Assembly (NCBI RefSeq): GCF_009601685.2
Contig: NZ_CP045701.2
Location: 1,364,001-1,428,000 of the forward strand
Origin: Pseudomonas brassicacearum
GTDB taxonomy: Bacteria > Pseudomonadota > Gammaproteobacteria > Pseudomonadales > Pseudomonadaceae
Reading direction: 5' to 3'
DNA: 64,000 nucleotides
Part shown: positions 42,689-51,163 of the stretch, in pieces
How the letters are laid out: each line of letters begins with the position of its first letter
How positions within the stretch are numbered: the stretch's first letter is position 1
Notes under the pieces: generated by a model
Told to the model about the DNA's origin: nothing
What the model saw: only the letters and a program-made list of their open reading frames with translations
Database searches by the model: none
Position numbers and translations under genes: made by a program

Positions 42689-43716
42689 GGCGCCTCCTCA
42701 CCGCTGTCGGTGGCCGTGGCGAGGTCTTCTTCGTTGTCGCCGTATTCGGTGCTGAACCCTTGGGCATCGAGGCCTTGCTCGCAGAGGTGGCGCACCAGCA
42801 CGCTTACCGAACCGTGGGTGACCATCACCCGCTCGGCGCCGGTCTGTTCGATGGCCCAGAGCAGGCCTGGCCAATCGGCGTGGTCGGACAGCACAAAGCC
42901 CCGGTCCACGCCGCGCCGCCGCCGCGTACCGCGCAGGCGCATCCAGCCGCTGGCGAAGGCGTCGCTGTAGTCGCCGAAGCGACGCATCCAACTGCTGCCC
43001 CCGGCAGAGGGCGGGGCGATCACCAGCGCCTGGCCCATGATCGGGTCGTTCTTGTTGATGTCGCTGGCATAAATTGTCGGCGGCAGGTGAACGCCGGCCT
43101 CACGATAGACCCGGTTCAGCGGCTCCACCGCACCGTGGGCCAGGATCGGGCCGAGGCTTTCATCGATGCCGTGAAGAATCCGCTGGGCCTTGCCGAAGGA
43201 ATAGCAGAACAACACGCTGGCTCGGCCGGCGGCGATGTTTGCGCGCCACCACTGGTTGATCTCGTCGAAGACCTGCGCCTGGGGCTGCCAGCGGTAGATG
43301 GGCAGGCCGAAGGTCGATTCGGTGATGAAGGTATGGCATTTCACCGGCTCGAACGGGGTGCAGGTGCCGTCAGGCTCGACTTTGTAATCCCCCGACGCCA
43401 CCCAGACCTCACCCTGGTATTCCAGCCGCACCTGGGCCGAGCCCAGCACATGGCCGGCGGGGTGAAAGCTCAAGGTTACGCCATGGTGCGACAGGCGTTC
43501 GCCGTAGGACAGGGTTTGCAGGTTGATGTCCTGGCCCAGGCGTGAGCGCAGAATGCCTTCGCCGGGGGCCGCTGCCAGGTAGTGTTGGTTGCCGCTGCGG
43601 GCATGGTCGCCGTGGGCATGGGTGATGACCGAACGTTCTACTGCACGCCACGGGTCGATGTAGAAATCCCCGGGCGGGCAGTACAAGCCTTCGGGGCGGG
43701 CAATGACAAGATCCAT
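42685..43716 (-). CDS. Ligase-associated DNA damage response exonuclease (metallo-beta-lactamase fold)
   Basis: 343 aa. Metal-binding motif HAHGDH (33-38), PAGHVLGSAQVRLEYQGEVWVASGDY and LSDHADWPGLL, the set expected for beta-CASP nucleases related to SNM1/CPSF. It probably trims DNA ends for the ligase encoded immediately downstream, with which it overlaps. No recognised repeat of LexA-type control upstream; a dispersed repeat (copy C) lies directly above its start. Confidence 0.92.
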   Translation of the reverse strand: MDLVIARPEGLYCPPGDFYIDPWRAVERSVITHAHGDHARSGNQHYLAAAPGEGILRSRLGQDINLQTLSYGERLSHHGVTLSFHPAGHVLGSAQVRLEYQGEVWVASGDYKVEPDGTCTPFEPVKCHTFITESTFGLPIYRWQPQAQVFDEINQWWRANIAAGRASVLFCYSFGKAQRILHGIDESLGPILAHGAVEPLNRVYREAGVHLPPTIYASDINKNDPIMGQALVIAPPSAGGSSWMRRFGDYSDAFASGWMRLRGTRRRRGVDRGFVLSDHADWPGLLWAIEQTGAERVMVTHGSVSVLVRHLCEQGLDAQGFSTEYGDNEEDLATATDSGEEAP

Positions 43717-43854
43717 GCAGTCACCGGAGCGATGGGCTTGTCAGGTAGAGGCGAGGGTGAGGGGAGAAGTTCTATCGGATTTTCGGGGGGCAGGATCGGG
43801 TGACGGGATGGACAGATGTGGCGAGAAATCTAGCAAAACGTCGCCCCGCCGGCC

Positions 43855-44052
43855 TGTAGGCGCTGTAGGAACTGTAGGAGCCGTAGGAGCCGTAGGAGCT
43901 GACGAGTGCAACGAGGCTGCGATCTTTCCCCTGACGCTTGAATCTCAAGCGAAAGATCAAAAGATCAAAAGATCAAAAGATCAAAAGATCAAAAGATCAA
44001 AAGATCAAAAGATCAAAAGATCAAAAGATCGCAGCCTTCGGCAGCTCCTACA
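43855..44052. repeat. Dispersed palindromic repeat, copy C (inverted), with (AAAAGATC)9
   Basis: Opposite orientation to copies A, B, D and E. One end is itself multiplied into five 9-nt units of the type TGTAGGAGC (43855-43899). The core carries nine perfect AAAAGATC octamers (43959-44030) next to GCTGCGATC/GATCGCAGC arms. It fills most of the 355-nt gap between the exonuclease start and the quiP end; no gene is seen there. Confidence 0.9.
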
Positions 44053-44072
44053 GGGCAATGAGCAGCTTGCAG

Positions 44073-46523
44073 TTATTTGCCAGGCACCAGCGTCAACCGC
44101 CTCTTGCCATACGCCCGATCGAAATTCGGCGGTTGCAACGGCAGGCTCTGGTACTGCCCCTTGATCCACGGATCGATGCCATTGGCATAGTTCGGGCTGA
44201 CCGGGTTGCCGGACTGTCCGGCACCGTCCTGGATCATCAACGGTTCAGGCTGGCCGAAGTCGACGATAAAGCGCATGGCGGGCGCCAGGGTGGTGTTGAA
44301 ATCCAGCCCGCCAGCGAATGCTGCGGTGTTGAGCGTGGTGGCGTCGCCCCCGGCCGGCAGCGGGCCGCGTACGATCTGGCCGTTGCTGTTCTTCCACGCG
44401 TAGCGATGCAACTGACCCCACTGCCAAGCCTTGTGGTCACCGCCCAACTGGCTGTCGCCGACGCTGATGGCGGCGGCCAGGCTGCGGGCGAGGATGACGG
44501 CCTTGTCTTCTTTCTGGGGCGTGCGCACATCGTCCCAGAACGGGCTGTCTTCACGCCCCAACAGATGATCGGCCTGGGCCGAGTAGGACAATTGGCCATT
44601 GGCGACCAGCGCCTTCCACGCCGGGCTGCTGTCCGGGCCTAGCTCGTCGAGGAAAATCTGCTTCATGCTTTCCTGCAGGAACAGCTCATAGATCGCGGCG
44701 TCGGTGGAGGTCGGGCTGAGCCGACCATCGAATGCCATCAGGCGGGTGTAGGCTTCGCGAGCCTTGGCCCGGTCAGTCACCGGCAGGTCTTCGATCGCCT
44801 GTTTGAGCGGCTGGGCCATGCCCGGGGCTTCGAAAACTTTCTTGAGCTTGGCCGCGAACGTCGTGCCCTGGTCGTACTGCATGGCGATCAGGCTGCGGGT
44901 GTCGTGCTTGCCCGTGCCGGCCAGTTCGGCCATGCGTTCGCCACGCTCTGGCGAAGCCCAGGAATTGGACAGCTGCATGCCGTAGCCGTGGGGAATGACC
45001 CGTTGGTTGGATGTGCCGAGCCAGCCCTGGGCTGGGTCCTGATCGTAGGGGTGCAGCATGGGGTCGGCGTAACCGTCCCAATCGTAGCGACCGTCCCAGC
45101 CCGGCGACGGCAACAAGCCTTCGCCTTCACGGCGGTTTGGATAGCGACCGGTGACTTGCCAGCCGATATGGCTGGCATCGGCAAATACCAGGTTCACGGC
45201 AATGGCGCGGATTTCCCGGCTGGCGTCAGAGGCTTTCTCGACGTTCTGCGCCCGAGACAGGTCGAAGAAGGCATCCAGGGTCTTGTCGTCGCCCAGGCTC
45301 GGCGTCTGCAAGGCCAGGCCAAAGCCGTTGGCCATGGCCGGGCCCTGGGCGCTGTTGAGCAACGGGCCGTGACGGGTCTCGAACACCGCTTCACGAATCG
45401 GCCGCTGGCCTTTGATGAAATAGGTTTCGTTGCGCACGATCGCTGGCTGCCATCTGCCGTTGACCTCGTAGGACAGGCCGTTGCCCTGGCGTCGGATTTT
45501 TTCCAGGAACAGGTCTTGGTTGTCCCCCAGGACGCTGGTCATGCTCCAGGCCACTTTACCGTTGAACCCGGCCAGGATCATCGGGATCCCCGCCACGGAA
45601 ACCCCGGCCGCCTGGTACTTGGGTGCGCGGATCTGTACGGGGCTCCACAGCCCCGGCATGCCCAGCGGCCCATGGCTGTCGCTGGCCAGCAGGCTTTTGC
45701 CGCTGCGGCTGCGTGGCGGCGCGATGGCCCAGTTGCTCGAAGACGCAGCGCTCAAAAGGTTCAGCTCGGCCAACTGGCGGGTGGCCTTGCCGATCTCGTT
45801 CAAGCCCGGAATCTGGCCGTTGAGCCGCAAGCCCTGGAGTTTGTCGGCCTCGGCCACGGGCAGAGGTTCGTCCGGGTAGGAGGGGCTCAGCCAGGCGAGC
45901 TTGTCGTTGGTGACGGTCTGGGCCAGTACCAGGCTGGCGATTTCTTCCGGCAGGTTGGCCGACTGGCTGAAATTCAGCAGGCAGAACATCAGCGCCGAGT
46001 CTTCCGGTTTCCAGTATTCGGGTTTGTAGCCGGTGGCGGCCAGGTCCGACGGCAACTTGTCGCGGTAGCGGAACAGGTAGGCGTTGACGCCGCGGGCATA
46101 GACCTCGAAGAAGCGCTTGAGCCGTGGCGAAGACGCCTTGTACAGCTCGTCGGCGTTTTTCCTCAGGTTGACGGCGCGCATGTAGCGGTCGATGTCCAGA
46201 CGTTCGGCACCAGACATCTCTGCCAGCCGCCCCTGGGCCAGCAGGCGCAGGGTGACCATCTGGGTGATGCGATCGCTGGCGTGGACGTAGCCGAGGGTGA
46301 ACAGGGCGTCATGGAAGCTGTTGCTTTCGATCAGCGGCATGCCCGTGGCATTGCGCCGGACCGAGACGTTCTGCGCCAGCCCCTTGAGCGGTTGCACGCC
46401 GGAAGTCGGTGGCACGGTGTCCTGGGCATTCCAGGTCTGGCATCCGCTCAAACCGAGCACACTGGCCACTGCGGCGGCAACGCCGAGTCGGGGGATAAGG
46501 GAAATAGAGGCTGGCGAGGCCAT
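44073..46523 (-). CDS. quiP: Penicillin acylase family protein, QuiP-type AHL acylase
   Basis: 816 aa precursor. Lipoprotein-like signal ending LGLSGC (Cys28). The Ntn-hydrolase layout is alpha chain, linker, then beta chain starting at a Ser: [20 protein letters not shown], with probable nucleophile Ser262. The sequence follows P. aeruginosa QuiP (PA1032) along its length, including [40 protein letters not shown] and the C-terminal [13 protein letters not shown]. QuiP removes the acyl chain of long-chain homoserine lactones. One deviation: residue after the nucleophile is Ser rather than Asn. Confidence 0.93.
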   Translation of the reverse strand: MASPASISLIPRLGVAAAVASVLGLSGCQTWNAQDTVPPTSGVQPLKGLAQNVSVRRNATGMPLIESNSFHDALFTLGYVHASDRITQMVTLRLLAQGRLAEMSGAERLDIDRYMRAVNLRKNADELYKASSPRLKRFFEVYARGVNAYLFRYRDKLPSDLAATGYKPEYWKPEDSALMFCLLNFSQSANLPEEIASLVLAQTVTNDKLAWLSPSYPDEPLPVAEADKLQGLRLNGQIPGLNEIGKATRQLAELNLLSAASSSNWAIAPPRSRSGKSLLASDSHGPLGMPGLWSPVQIRAPKYQAAGVSVAGIPMILAGFNGKVAWSMTSVLGDNQDLFLEKIRRQGNGLSYEVNGRWQPAIVRNETYFIKGQRPIREAVFETRHGPLLNSAQGPAMANGFGLALQTPSLGDDKTLDAFFDLSRAQNVEKASDASREIRAIAVNLVFADASHIGWQVTGRYPNRREGEGLLPSPGWDGRYDWDGYADPMLHPYDQDPAQGWLGTSNQRVIPHGYGMQLSNSWASPERGERMAELAGTGKHDTRSLIAMQYDQGTTFAAKLKKVFEAPGMAQPLKQAIEDLPVTDRAKAREAYTRLMAFDGRLSPTSTDAAIYELFLQESMKQIFLDELGPDSSPAWKALVANGQLSYSAQADHLLGREDSPFWDDVRTPQKEDKAVILARSLAAAISVGDSQLGGDHKAWQWGQLHRYAWKNSNGQIVRGPLPAGGDATTLNTAAFAGGLDFNTTLAPAMRFIVDFGQPEPLMIQDGAGQSGNPVSPNYANGIDPWIKGQYQSLPLQPPNFDRAYGKRRLTLVPGK

Positions 46524-46729
46524 GGCAAAGCTCCTGCGGGAGGGGGGGCACCAATAAAGGCGCTACGTTAGTGAGCAGGAGGGGGCCGCGCAAGCGGGGG
46601 CGAGGGTTATTTGTTGGTTTGGCGATGAAACCCCGGGGCCGGGGTCATCGCTTTTGCTCGAAGGCTTGCCTGTAGGAAGAGGTGATGCTCAAGTGTGGAA
46701 AATTCAATGACCGAGAAGAGAAAACCGGC

Positions 46730-47287
46730 ATGGAGCTACAGAACCAGGCAGCGCTGATCCTCATCGATCAACAAAAAGGCATCCTTCACCCCAGGCTCGG
46801 CCCTCGTAACAACCCTGAGGCAGAGCTGTGCATGCTGGAGCTACTGGCGTTATGGCGACACACGGCGCGACCGGTGATTCACGTCCATCACTTGTCCCGC
46901 TCGCCGGACTCAGTGTTCTGGCCAGGGCAGTCGGGTGTGGAGGTCCAGCCACGGTTCGAGCCGCTGGCGGGGGAATGGCTGGTGCAAAAACAGGTGCCGG
47001 ATGCGTTCAGTGGCACGCACCTGGAGGAAGACCTGCGCAGGGCGGGCATCGGGCAACTGGTGATCGTCGGCGTGGCGACGCACAACTCGGTAGAGTCTAC
47101 GGCCCGTACGGCCGGCAACCTGGGATTCGACACGTGGGTGGTCGAGGATGCCTGCTTCACCTTCGACAAGAGCGATTACTTCGGTAACGCCCGTTCGGCG
47201 GCCGACGTACATGCCATGTCCCTGGGCAACTTGCATGGCGAGTATGCGACGGTGGTCGCTGTGAAGCAGATTCTGGAGGCGGGCTGA
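46730..47287 (+). CDS. Isochorismatase-fold cysteine hydrolase-like protein lacking the Cys
   Basis: 185 aa from the ATG at 46730. Family triad positions: Asp13 in ALILIDQQKG, Lys87 in LVQKQVPDAF, but the Cys position in GVATxxCVxxT is Ser120 (GVATHNSVESTARTAGNLGF). The rest of the fold (VVEDACFTFDK, SLGNLHGEYATVV) is well kept. Such proteins hydrolyse amide or ester bonds of small molecules, with the Cys as nucleophile in amidases. With Ser it could use another mechanism, as some isochorismatases lack the Cys. Substrate unknown. Confidence 0.85.
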   Translation: MELQNQAALILIDQQKGILHPRLGPRNNPEAELCMLELLALWRHTARPVIHVHHLSRSPDSVFWPGQSGVEVQPRFEPLAGEWLVQKQVPDAFSGTHLEEDLRRAGIGQLVIVGVATHNSVESTARTAGNLGFDTWVVEDACFTFDKSDYFGNARSAADVHAMSLGNLHGEYATVVAVKQILEAG

Positions 47288-47300
47288 TACATAAACAGCT

Positions 47301-47410
47301 GTAGGAGCTGCCGAAGGCTGCGATCTCTTGATCTTGATCTTGATCTTTCGCTTGCGACTCAATTGTCTGGGGACAAGATCGCAGCCTCGTTGCACTCGAC
47401 AGCTCCTACA
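47301..47410. repeat. Dispersed palindromic repeat, copy D
   Basis: Same orientation and ends as copy A, with three TTGATC units (47328-47345). A partial REP (GTGGGAGCGAGCTTGCTCC, near 47488-47506) follows in the same gap. No gene is seen between 47288 and 47562. Confidence 0.9.
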
Positions 47411-47562
47411 GCGCAACCGAGCACCGTCATCCCCTCGCCACAAAAAGCTTCCAGCTCTCACACCATCGATTGGTCAATGGCATCACTGTGGGAGCGAGCT
47501 TGCTCCGTGCTGCGATCCGACGATGACGACTCAACAGGCGAAGATAATCTTCGCCCGGACCC

Positions 47563-47766
47563 TCAAGCCCCGTGGCACTTCTTGAATTTCTTGCCATTGC
47601 CGCACGGGCAAGGGTCGTTGCGGCCGACATCCTTCAGGGCGTTGCGCACGGGTTCCTGGTGTGCGTGGCCGCAGTTCGGGCCGTGGACGTGGCCGTGGTC
47701 ATGCTCGTGATGATGGTCGTGATCGTGGTTGCAATCAGGGCCGTGGACGTGGGGTTGTTGGGTCAT
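47563..47766 (-). CDS. Small His-rich SEC-C domain protein
   Basis: 67 aa. The first 36 residues are a His/Asp/Glu-rich metal-binding tract ([20 protein letters not shown], then [11 protein letters not shown]). The C-terminal 20 residues are a complete SEC-C zinc motif, [24 protein letters not shown] motifs of this type occur at the C-terminus of SecA, where zinc helps bind SecB and ribosomes. Probably a metal-binding accessory protein. It is encoded just downstream of a LEA-type lipoprotein. Confidence 0.85.
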   Translation of the reverse strand: MTQQPHVHGPDCNHDHDHHHEHDHGHVHGPNCGHAHQEPVRNALKDVGRNDPCPCGNGKKFKKCHGA

Positions 47767-47771
47767 CGGGG

Positions 47772-48257
47772 TTACTCCGCAATAAAATCGGCGGCGATTA
47801 TCACGCCATTGCGTTCCAGGTGCACGTAGTGAGCGATGAATAATCCGGTTTCCAGCTCACCTTCCAGACGATAGGGGATCTGTTCCCGGGGTTTCTCCAG
47901 CAACTTCACCACGTGCCGCACCTGCGGCCACAGGTTGGTGCGGATCGGCACCTTGAAGTAGGCGCTGTGCCGGGGGCGAACGGTGAACCAGTGTTCATGC
48001 TCACCTTCGGTCAGCAACAGGTCGCCCAGATGGATGCGGTAGGTCAGGCCGCGAACGGTCAGGTCGCTGTCGCCGGGGTTATCGACGCGAAAGTGCAGCA
48101 TGAACTTCTGTTCCAGTAGCCGGGCCCGCACCACCTCGACCTTGACCAGATGCACCTGCGGTTCAGGCGCATCGTCACTTCGCCAGGACGCGCAACCGCC
48201 GAGCCCGACGAACAGCAGCAGGCAGGTGATGCGTAGCAAAAGTGATGTAGGGGTCAT
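47772..48257 (-). CDS. LEA14/WHy-domain lipoprotein
   Basis: 161 aa. Lipoprotein signal ending LGGC (Cys22). The mature domain ([41 protein letters not shown] in parts) is the beta-sandwich LEA type 2 / Water-stress-and-Hypersensitive-response domain. Related proteins are linked to desiccation tolerance; its role here is unknown. Five nt separate it from the His-rich SEC-C gene, so the two are likely co-transcribed. Confidence 0.85.
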   Translation of the reverse strand: MTPTSLLLRITCLLLFVGLGGCASWRSDDAPEPQVHLVKVEVVRARLLEQKFMLHFRVDNPGDSDLTVRGLTYRIHLGDLLLTEGEHEHWFTVRPRHSAYFKVPIRTNLWPQVRHVVKLLEKPREQIPYRLEGELETGLFIAHYVHLERNGVIIAADFIAE

Positions 48258-48327
48258 GTCCGAGCCTCTGGTTTACCCACAGTCTAGCCCTCTGGGTCGA
48301 TGGAAGAGCGTCGGACGTTTACGAAAA

Positions 48328-48816
48328 TCAGTGACTGAAGTAGCCGGCACAGCACTTCTTGAATTTATGCCCGCTGCCGCACGGACAGCTGTCGTTGCGG
48401 CCCGCCTTGACCGGGACGGTCGGGTCGATGAAATACCAGCGCCCGTCGTTCTGCACGAACGAGGACTGTTCACGGTGGCTATGCTCGCCCTGGCCGTCGT
48501 GCCAGCGTGCCGTGAACGTGACAAAGGCGTGCTCCGGTTGACCACCGAGCACTTCGCTGCTTTCCACTTCCAGCCCCAACCAGGTGCTGTTGGCGCTCCA
48601 CTCGCTGATCGACTGGCGATCGAGGCCTGGCTGCTGGGCGGGCAGGGTGGTGGCGACCAGATAATCCACCAGGCCCAGCACATAGGCGCTGTAGCGCGAG
48701 CGCATCAAGGCTTCGGCGCAGGGCGCCGGATGACCATCGTGGTAGTGGCCGCAGCAGGCGTCCAGTGAGTTGCCACTGCCACAGGGGCAAATGGGTGTGT
48801 GCGAGCTTGTGTTCAC
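48328..48816 (-). CDS. YchJ-family protein with two SEC-C motifs
   Basis: 162 aa from a GTG at 48816 (GGTGG upstream); the frame has no ATG nearby. An N-terminal SEC-C motif ([14 protein letters not shown]), the central UPF0225 domain ([42 protein letters not shown]), and a C-terminal SEC-C motif ([18 protein letters not shown]) are present. This is the YchJ/UPF0225 family, of unknown function. Its start lies 2 nt after the stop of the DUF6231 gene, so the two are probably translationally coupled. Confidence 0.92.
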   Translation of the reverse strand: MNTSSHTPICPCGSGNSLDACCGHYHDGHPAPCAEALMRSRYSAYVLGLVDYLVATTLPAQQPGLDRQSISEWSANSTWLGLEVESSEVLGGQPEHAFVTFTARWHDGQGEHSHREQSSFVQNDGRWYFIDPTVPVKAGRNDSCPCGSGHKFKKCCAGYFSH

Positions 48817-48818
48817 GG

Positions 48819-49316
48819 TTACCACCAATATTTTCCAAAATTTTCCGGGTTGGCCCAAAAGCGCGAGTTGAGCCAGTCGGGGACTTGTTTGTATTCAAGC
48901 AGATCGTAGGTGAACAGGGTCAGCACCTGATCTTCGCGCTGGAATCGCTCGCTGGCTTGCAGGGCCAGGGAAAAAAAGTCCGTCTCTTGCCAGCCGCAGG
49001 CGTTGAGGTCTGCCAGCACGGCGATGCGGCTGGCATTGAGATTGCGGATGCCACCCAACAGGTTCAGACCCTCGCGCTTGGGCAAATGCTCCAGGCAATC
49101 GAGTGCCAGGGCCAGGTCAAAACGCCGCGCCGCCACGTCTGCCGGCAGCGCGCCGGGGCCGGCATGGACCACTTCGGTGTCGGGATGGGCCTGCTGGAAT
49201 GCTTCGAGCGCGGGAAAGCCGCTGGCACCGATCAATAGCAGTTTTTGCGGGGTATAGCGATCAAGCACGGCGGCCAGGGCTTGCTGGGGTGTGCGCGAAG
49301 AAATGGCAACGGTCAT
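48819..49316 (-). CDS. DUF6231-like protein with methyltransferase-type Rossmann core
   Basis: 165 aa. A Rossmann-like pattern is visible: [15 protein letters not shown] (strand and turn), then [28 protein letters not shown], as in SAM-dependent methyltransferases, but the SAM-binding glycine loop is incomplete. C-terminal [29 protein letters not shown] is very aromatic and characteristic of this Pseudomonas family. The function is not established. Confidence 0.78.
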   Translation of the reverse strand: MTVAISSRTPQQALAAVLDRYTPQKLLLIGASGFPALEAFQQAHPDTEVVHAGPGALPADVAARRFDLALALDCLEHLPKREGLNLLGGIRNLNASRIAVLADLNACGWQETDFFSLALQASERFQREDQVLTLFTYDLLEYKQVPDWLNSRFWANPENFGKYWW

Positions 49317-49453
49317 CGAAGTTCCTCAGTCAGAACCATCACGATAGCCTGCCTGGACAGCATGGCCTAGAGCGGTTTGTCCCTGAATGTGCGCAAACGT
49401 CGCAAACACGGGGCGAAAACCCGCGATTGCTCAGGCTGGCGCAGATTCGAAGA

Positions 49454-49507
49454 CGGGTCTTTACTCACCTGAATCGGCGCTAGGCCGATCCCCCTAGGAG
49501 AAACCCG
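49454..49507 (+). promoter_or_regulatory. Structured leader of the first OmpA-like lipoprotein gene
   Basis: The 13-mer CGGGTCTTTACTC (49454-49466) ends 42 nt before the ATG, exactly as in the next gene. An ATCGGC-GCTAG-GCCGAT hairpin (49473-49489) follows, then the ribosome site TAGGAG (49496-49501). Confidence 0.6.
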
Positions 49508-50203
49508 ATGAGCATAGTTCGGACAGCGTTACCCCTGGTTCTGCTAACCAGTGTGTTGACTGGTTGCGCAGGTTTGCAGAAAACCGACTGGCCGACCTGT
49601 GCCGCCGTCGGCGGTGTGATCGGTGCAGGCTTGGGCGCCACTGAAAGTACCTCCTGGGCCGGCGGCGGAGCGCTGTTCGTCGGCACCATGGCGGCGGCTT
49701 ATTGCTGGGTGCACGGCGACGGCGATGAAGACGGCGATGGCGTGCCGGACAGCCGCGACAAGTGCCCGGGCACACCGAAGGGCGTGCAGGTCGATGCTGA
49801 TGGCTGCCCGCCGCCTGTCCCAGCGCCAATGGTTGAAGAGGCCGTGGTGGTCCAGGAAGAAACCATCGTGATCCGCGATGTGCACTTTGAGTTCAACAAA
49901 GCCACGCTGACCCCGGGCGACAAGGATGTGCTGAGCACGATCGCCACCCGGCTGAAACAGGAAACATCCACCGCACAACTGCGGGTCACCGGCCATACCG
50001 ACAGTGTTGGCAGCGATGCCTATAACCAGCGGTTGTCGGAGAAACGGGCCAATTCGGTGGTGCAATACCTGGTCGAAAACGGCGTTCCGCGTGCCAGTTT
50101 TGTCTCGGTGTCCGGCGCCGGAGAGAGCCAGCCGGTGGCTGATAACAAGACCGCCGACGGTCGCGCGATGAACCGTCGTACGGAAATCAAGATCAACCGC
50201 TGA
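49508..50203 (+). CDS. OmpA-family lipoprotein with thrombospondin type 3 repeat (first of a pair)
   Basis: 231 aa. Lipoprotein signal ending SVLTGC (Cys20). A Gly-rich hydrophobic stretch (VGGVIGAGLGATESTSWAGGGA in parts) is followed by a TSP3-type calcium-binding linker (DGDEDGDGVPDSRDKCPGTP). A C-terminal OmpA domain (about 118-231) carries the peptidoglycan-binding signature GHTDSVGSDAYNQRLSEKRA and NRRTEIKI. It tethers the outer membrane to peptidoglycan. A paralogue follows 90 nt downstream. Confidence 0.92.
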   Translation: MSIVRTALPLVLLTSVLTGCAGLQKTDWPTCAAVGGVIGAGLGATESTSWAGGGALFVGTMAAAYCWVHGDGDEDGDGVPDSRDKCPGTPKGVQVDADGCPPPVPAPMVEEAVVVQEETIVIRDVHFEFNKATLTPGDKDVLSTIATRLKQETSTAQLRVTGHTDSVGSDAYNQRLSEKRANSVVQYLVENGVPRASFVSVSGAGESQPVADNKTADGRAMNRRTEIKINR

Positions 50204-50239
50204 AACCCTTGCCATCCGCGGCTTGTAGAGTTGCGGATG

Positions 50240-50293
50240 CGGGTCTTTACTCCTGTGTGACCGGTATGGGCCGGTGACACAGGAGCCTTCACC
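50240..50293 (+). promoter_or_regulatory. Leader with RBS-masking hairpin before the second OmpA-like gene
   Basis: CTCCTGTGT (50250-50258) pairs perfectly with ACACAGGAG (50277-50285), and ACCGG (50260-50264) with CCGGT (50271-50275), around a single G-G mismatch and a 6-nt loop. The right arm contains the ribosome site AGGAG 8 nt before the ATG, so folding hides it. The 13-mer CGGGTCTTTACTC overlaps the left arm at 50240-50252. Confidence 0.8.
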
Positions 50294-51019
50294 ATGAACG
50301 TTCTAATCAGGGTTGCCTTACCGGTACTGCTGGCCAGCAGTCTGTTGTCCGGTTGCGCCACTCACAGCGACGGTAGCGCACCTCTCAATCAACGCACCTG
50401 GCCAATCTGTAGCCTGATCGGCGGTCTGGTCGGCGGCGGGTTGGGGGCCATTGAAAGCAGTGGCTGGGCCGCCGGTGGCGCCGCGCTGGGGCTACTGGGC
50501 GGTGGTTTGATCTGTTACGCCCAGGATGGCGATGAAGACGACGACGGTGTGTTCGACCGCCGCGACCGTTGTCCCGATACGCCGGCCAATACCTCTGTCG
50601 AGCATCACGGCTGCCCGGTGCCGCAATACCCGGCCAGCGCCACACCCGTGGAGCCTGAAGCACCGGCGAGCGAGGTCATCACCCTCAACGACGCCGGCAA
50701 GGTACTGTTCGATTTCGACAAATCCGACCTCACTGCCGAAGCTCGAAGCCAGCTCGACGGGCTGATGGGCAAGCTCAGCCATGCCAATGTCGCCAGCATC
50801 CGGGTAGTGGGCCACACCGACAGTGTCGGCAGTGACGCCTATAACCAGGGACTGTCCGAACGTCGGGCCAGCAGCGTCGTGGAGTATTTGCTGACCCAGG
50901 GGCTGGCCCCCGACAAACTCACCAGCGAAGGCAAGGGCGAAAGCGAACCGGTGGCCGACAACGAGACCGACGAAGGGCGGGCGCAGAACCGTCGGGTTGA
51001 GCTGCATATCCAGCGTTGA
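50294..51019 (+). CDS. OmpA-family lipoprotein with thrombospondin type 3 repeat (second of a pair)
   Basis: 241 aa, a paralogue of the preceding gene. Lipobox LLSGC (Cys21), a Gly-rich stretch (LIGGLVGGGLGAIESSGWAA), a TSP3 linker (DGDEDDDGVFDRRDRCPDTP), and the OmpA domain with GHTDSVGSDAYNQGLSERRA and NRRVELHIQR. The two share the same domain order and even the same leader element at the same distance from the start codon, so the pair arose by tandem duplication including the leader. Translation is likely controlled by the hairpin over its ribosome site. Confidence 0.92.
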   Translation: MNVLIRVALPVLLASSLLSGCATHSDGSAPLNQRTWPICSLIGGLVGGGLGAIESSGWAAGGAALGLLGGGLICYAQDGDEDDDGVFDRRDRCPDTPANTSVEHHGCPVPQYPASATPVEPEAPASEVITLNDAGKVLFDFDKSDLTAEARSQLDGLMGKLSHANVASIRVVGHTDSVGSDAYNQGLSERRASSVVEYLLTQGLAPDKLTSEGKGESEPVADNETDEGRAQNRRVELHIQR

Positions 51020-51163
51020 GGCCCGGGCCAGGGCTACCGGGTCGTCGGGAGGGCGATCCGGGGGCCGGGGCTCGGTTAGATTAAATTTGCCTGGCCCTCT
51101 GGCTTATCCTGCGCGCAAGCCGTTACTGTGCGCGCAAAGAATAATGCTCGATCAGGGGGCCGT

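Noticed and set aside
44904..46571. A 555-codon frame antisense to quiP
   Set aside because: quiP matches a known acylase along its whole length; the antisense frame has no recognisable domain.
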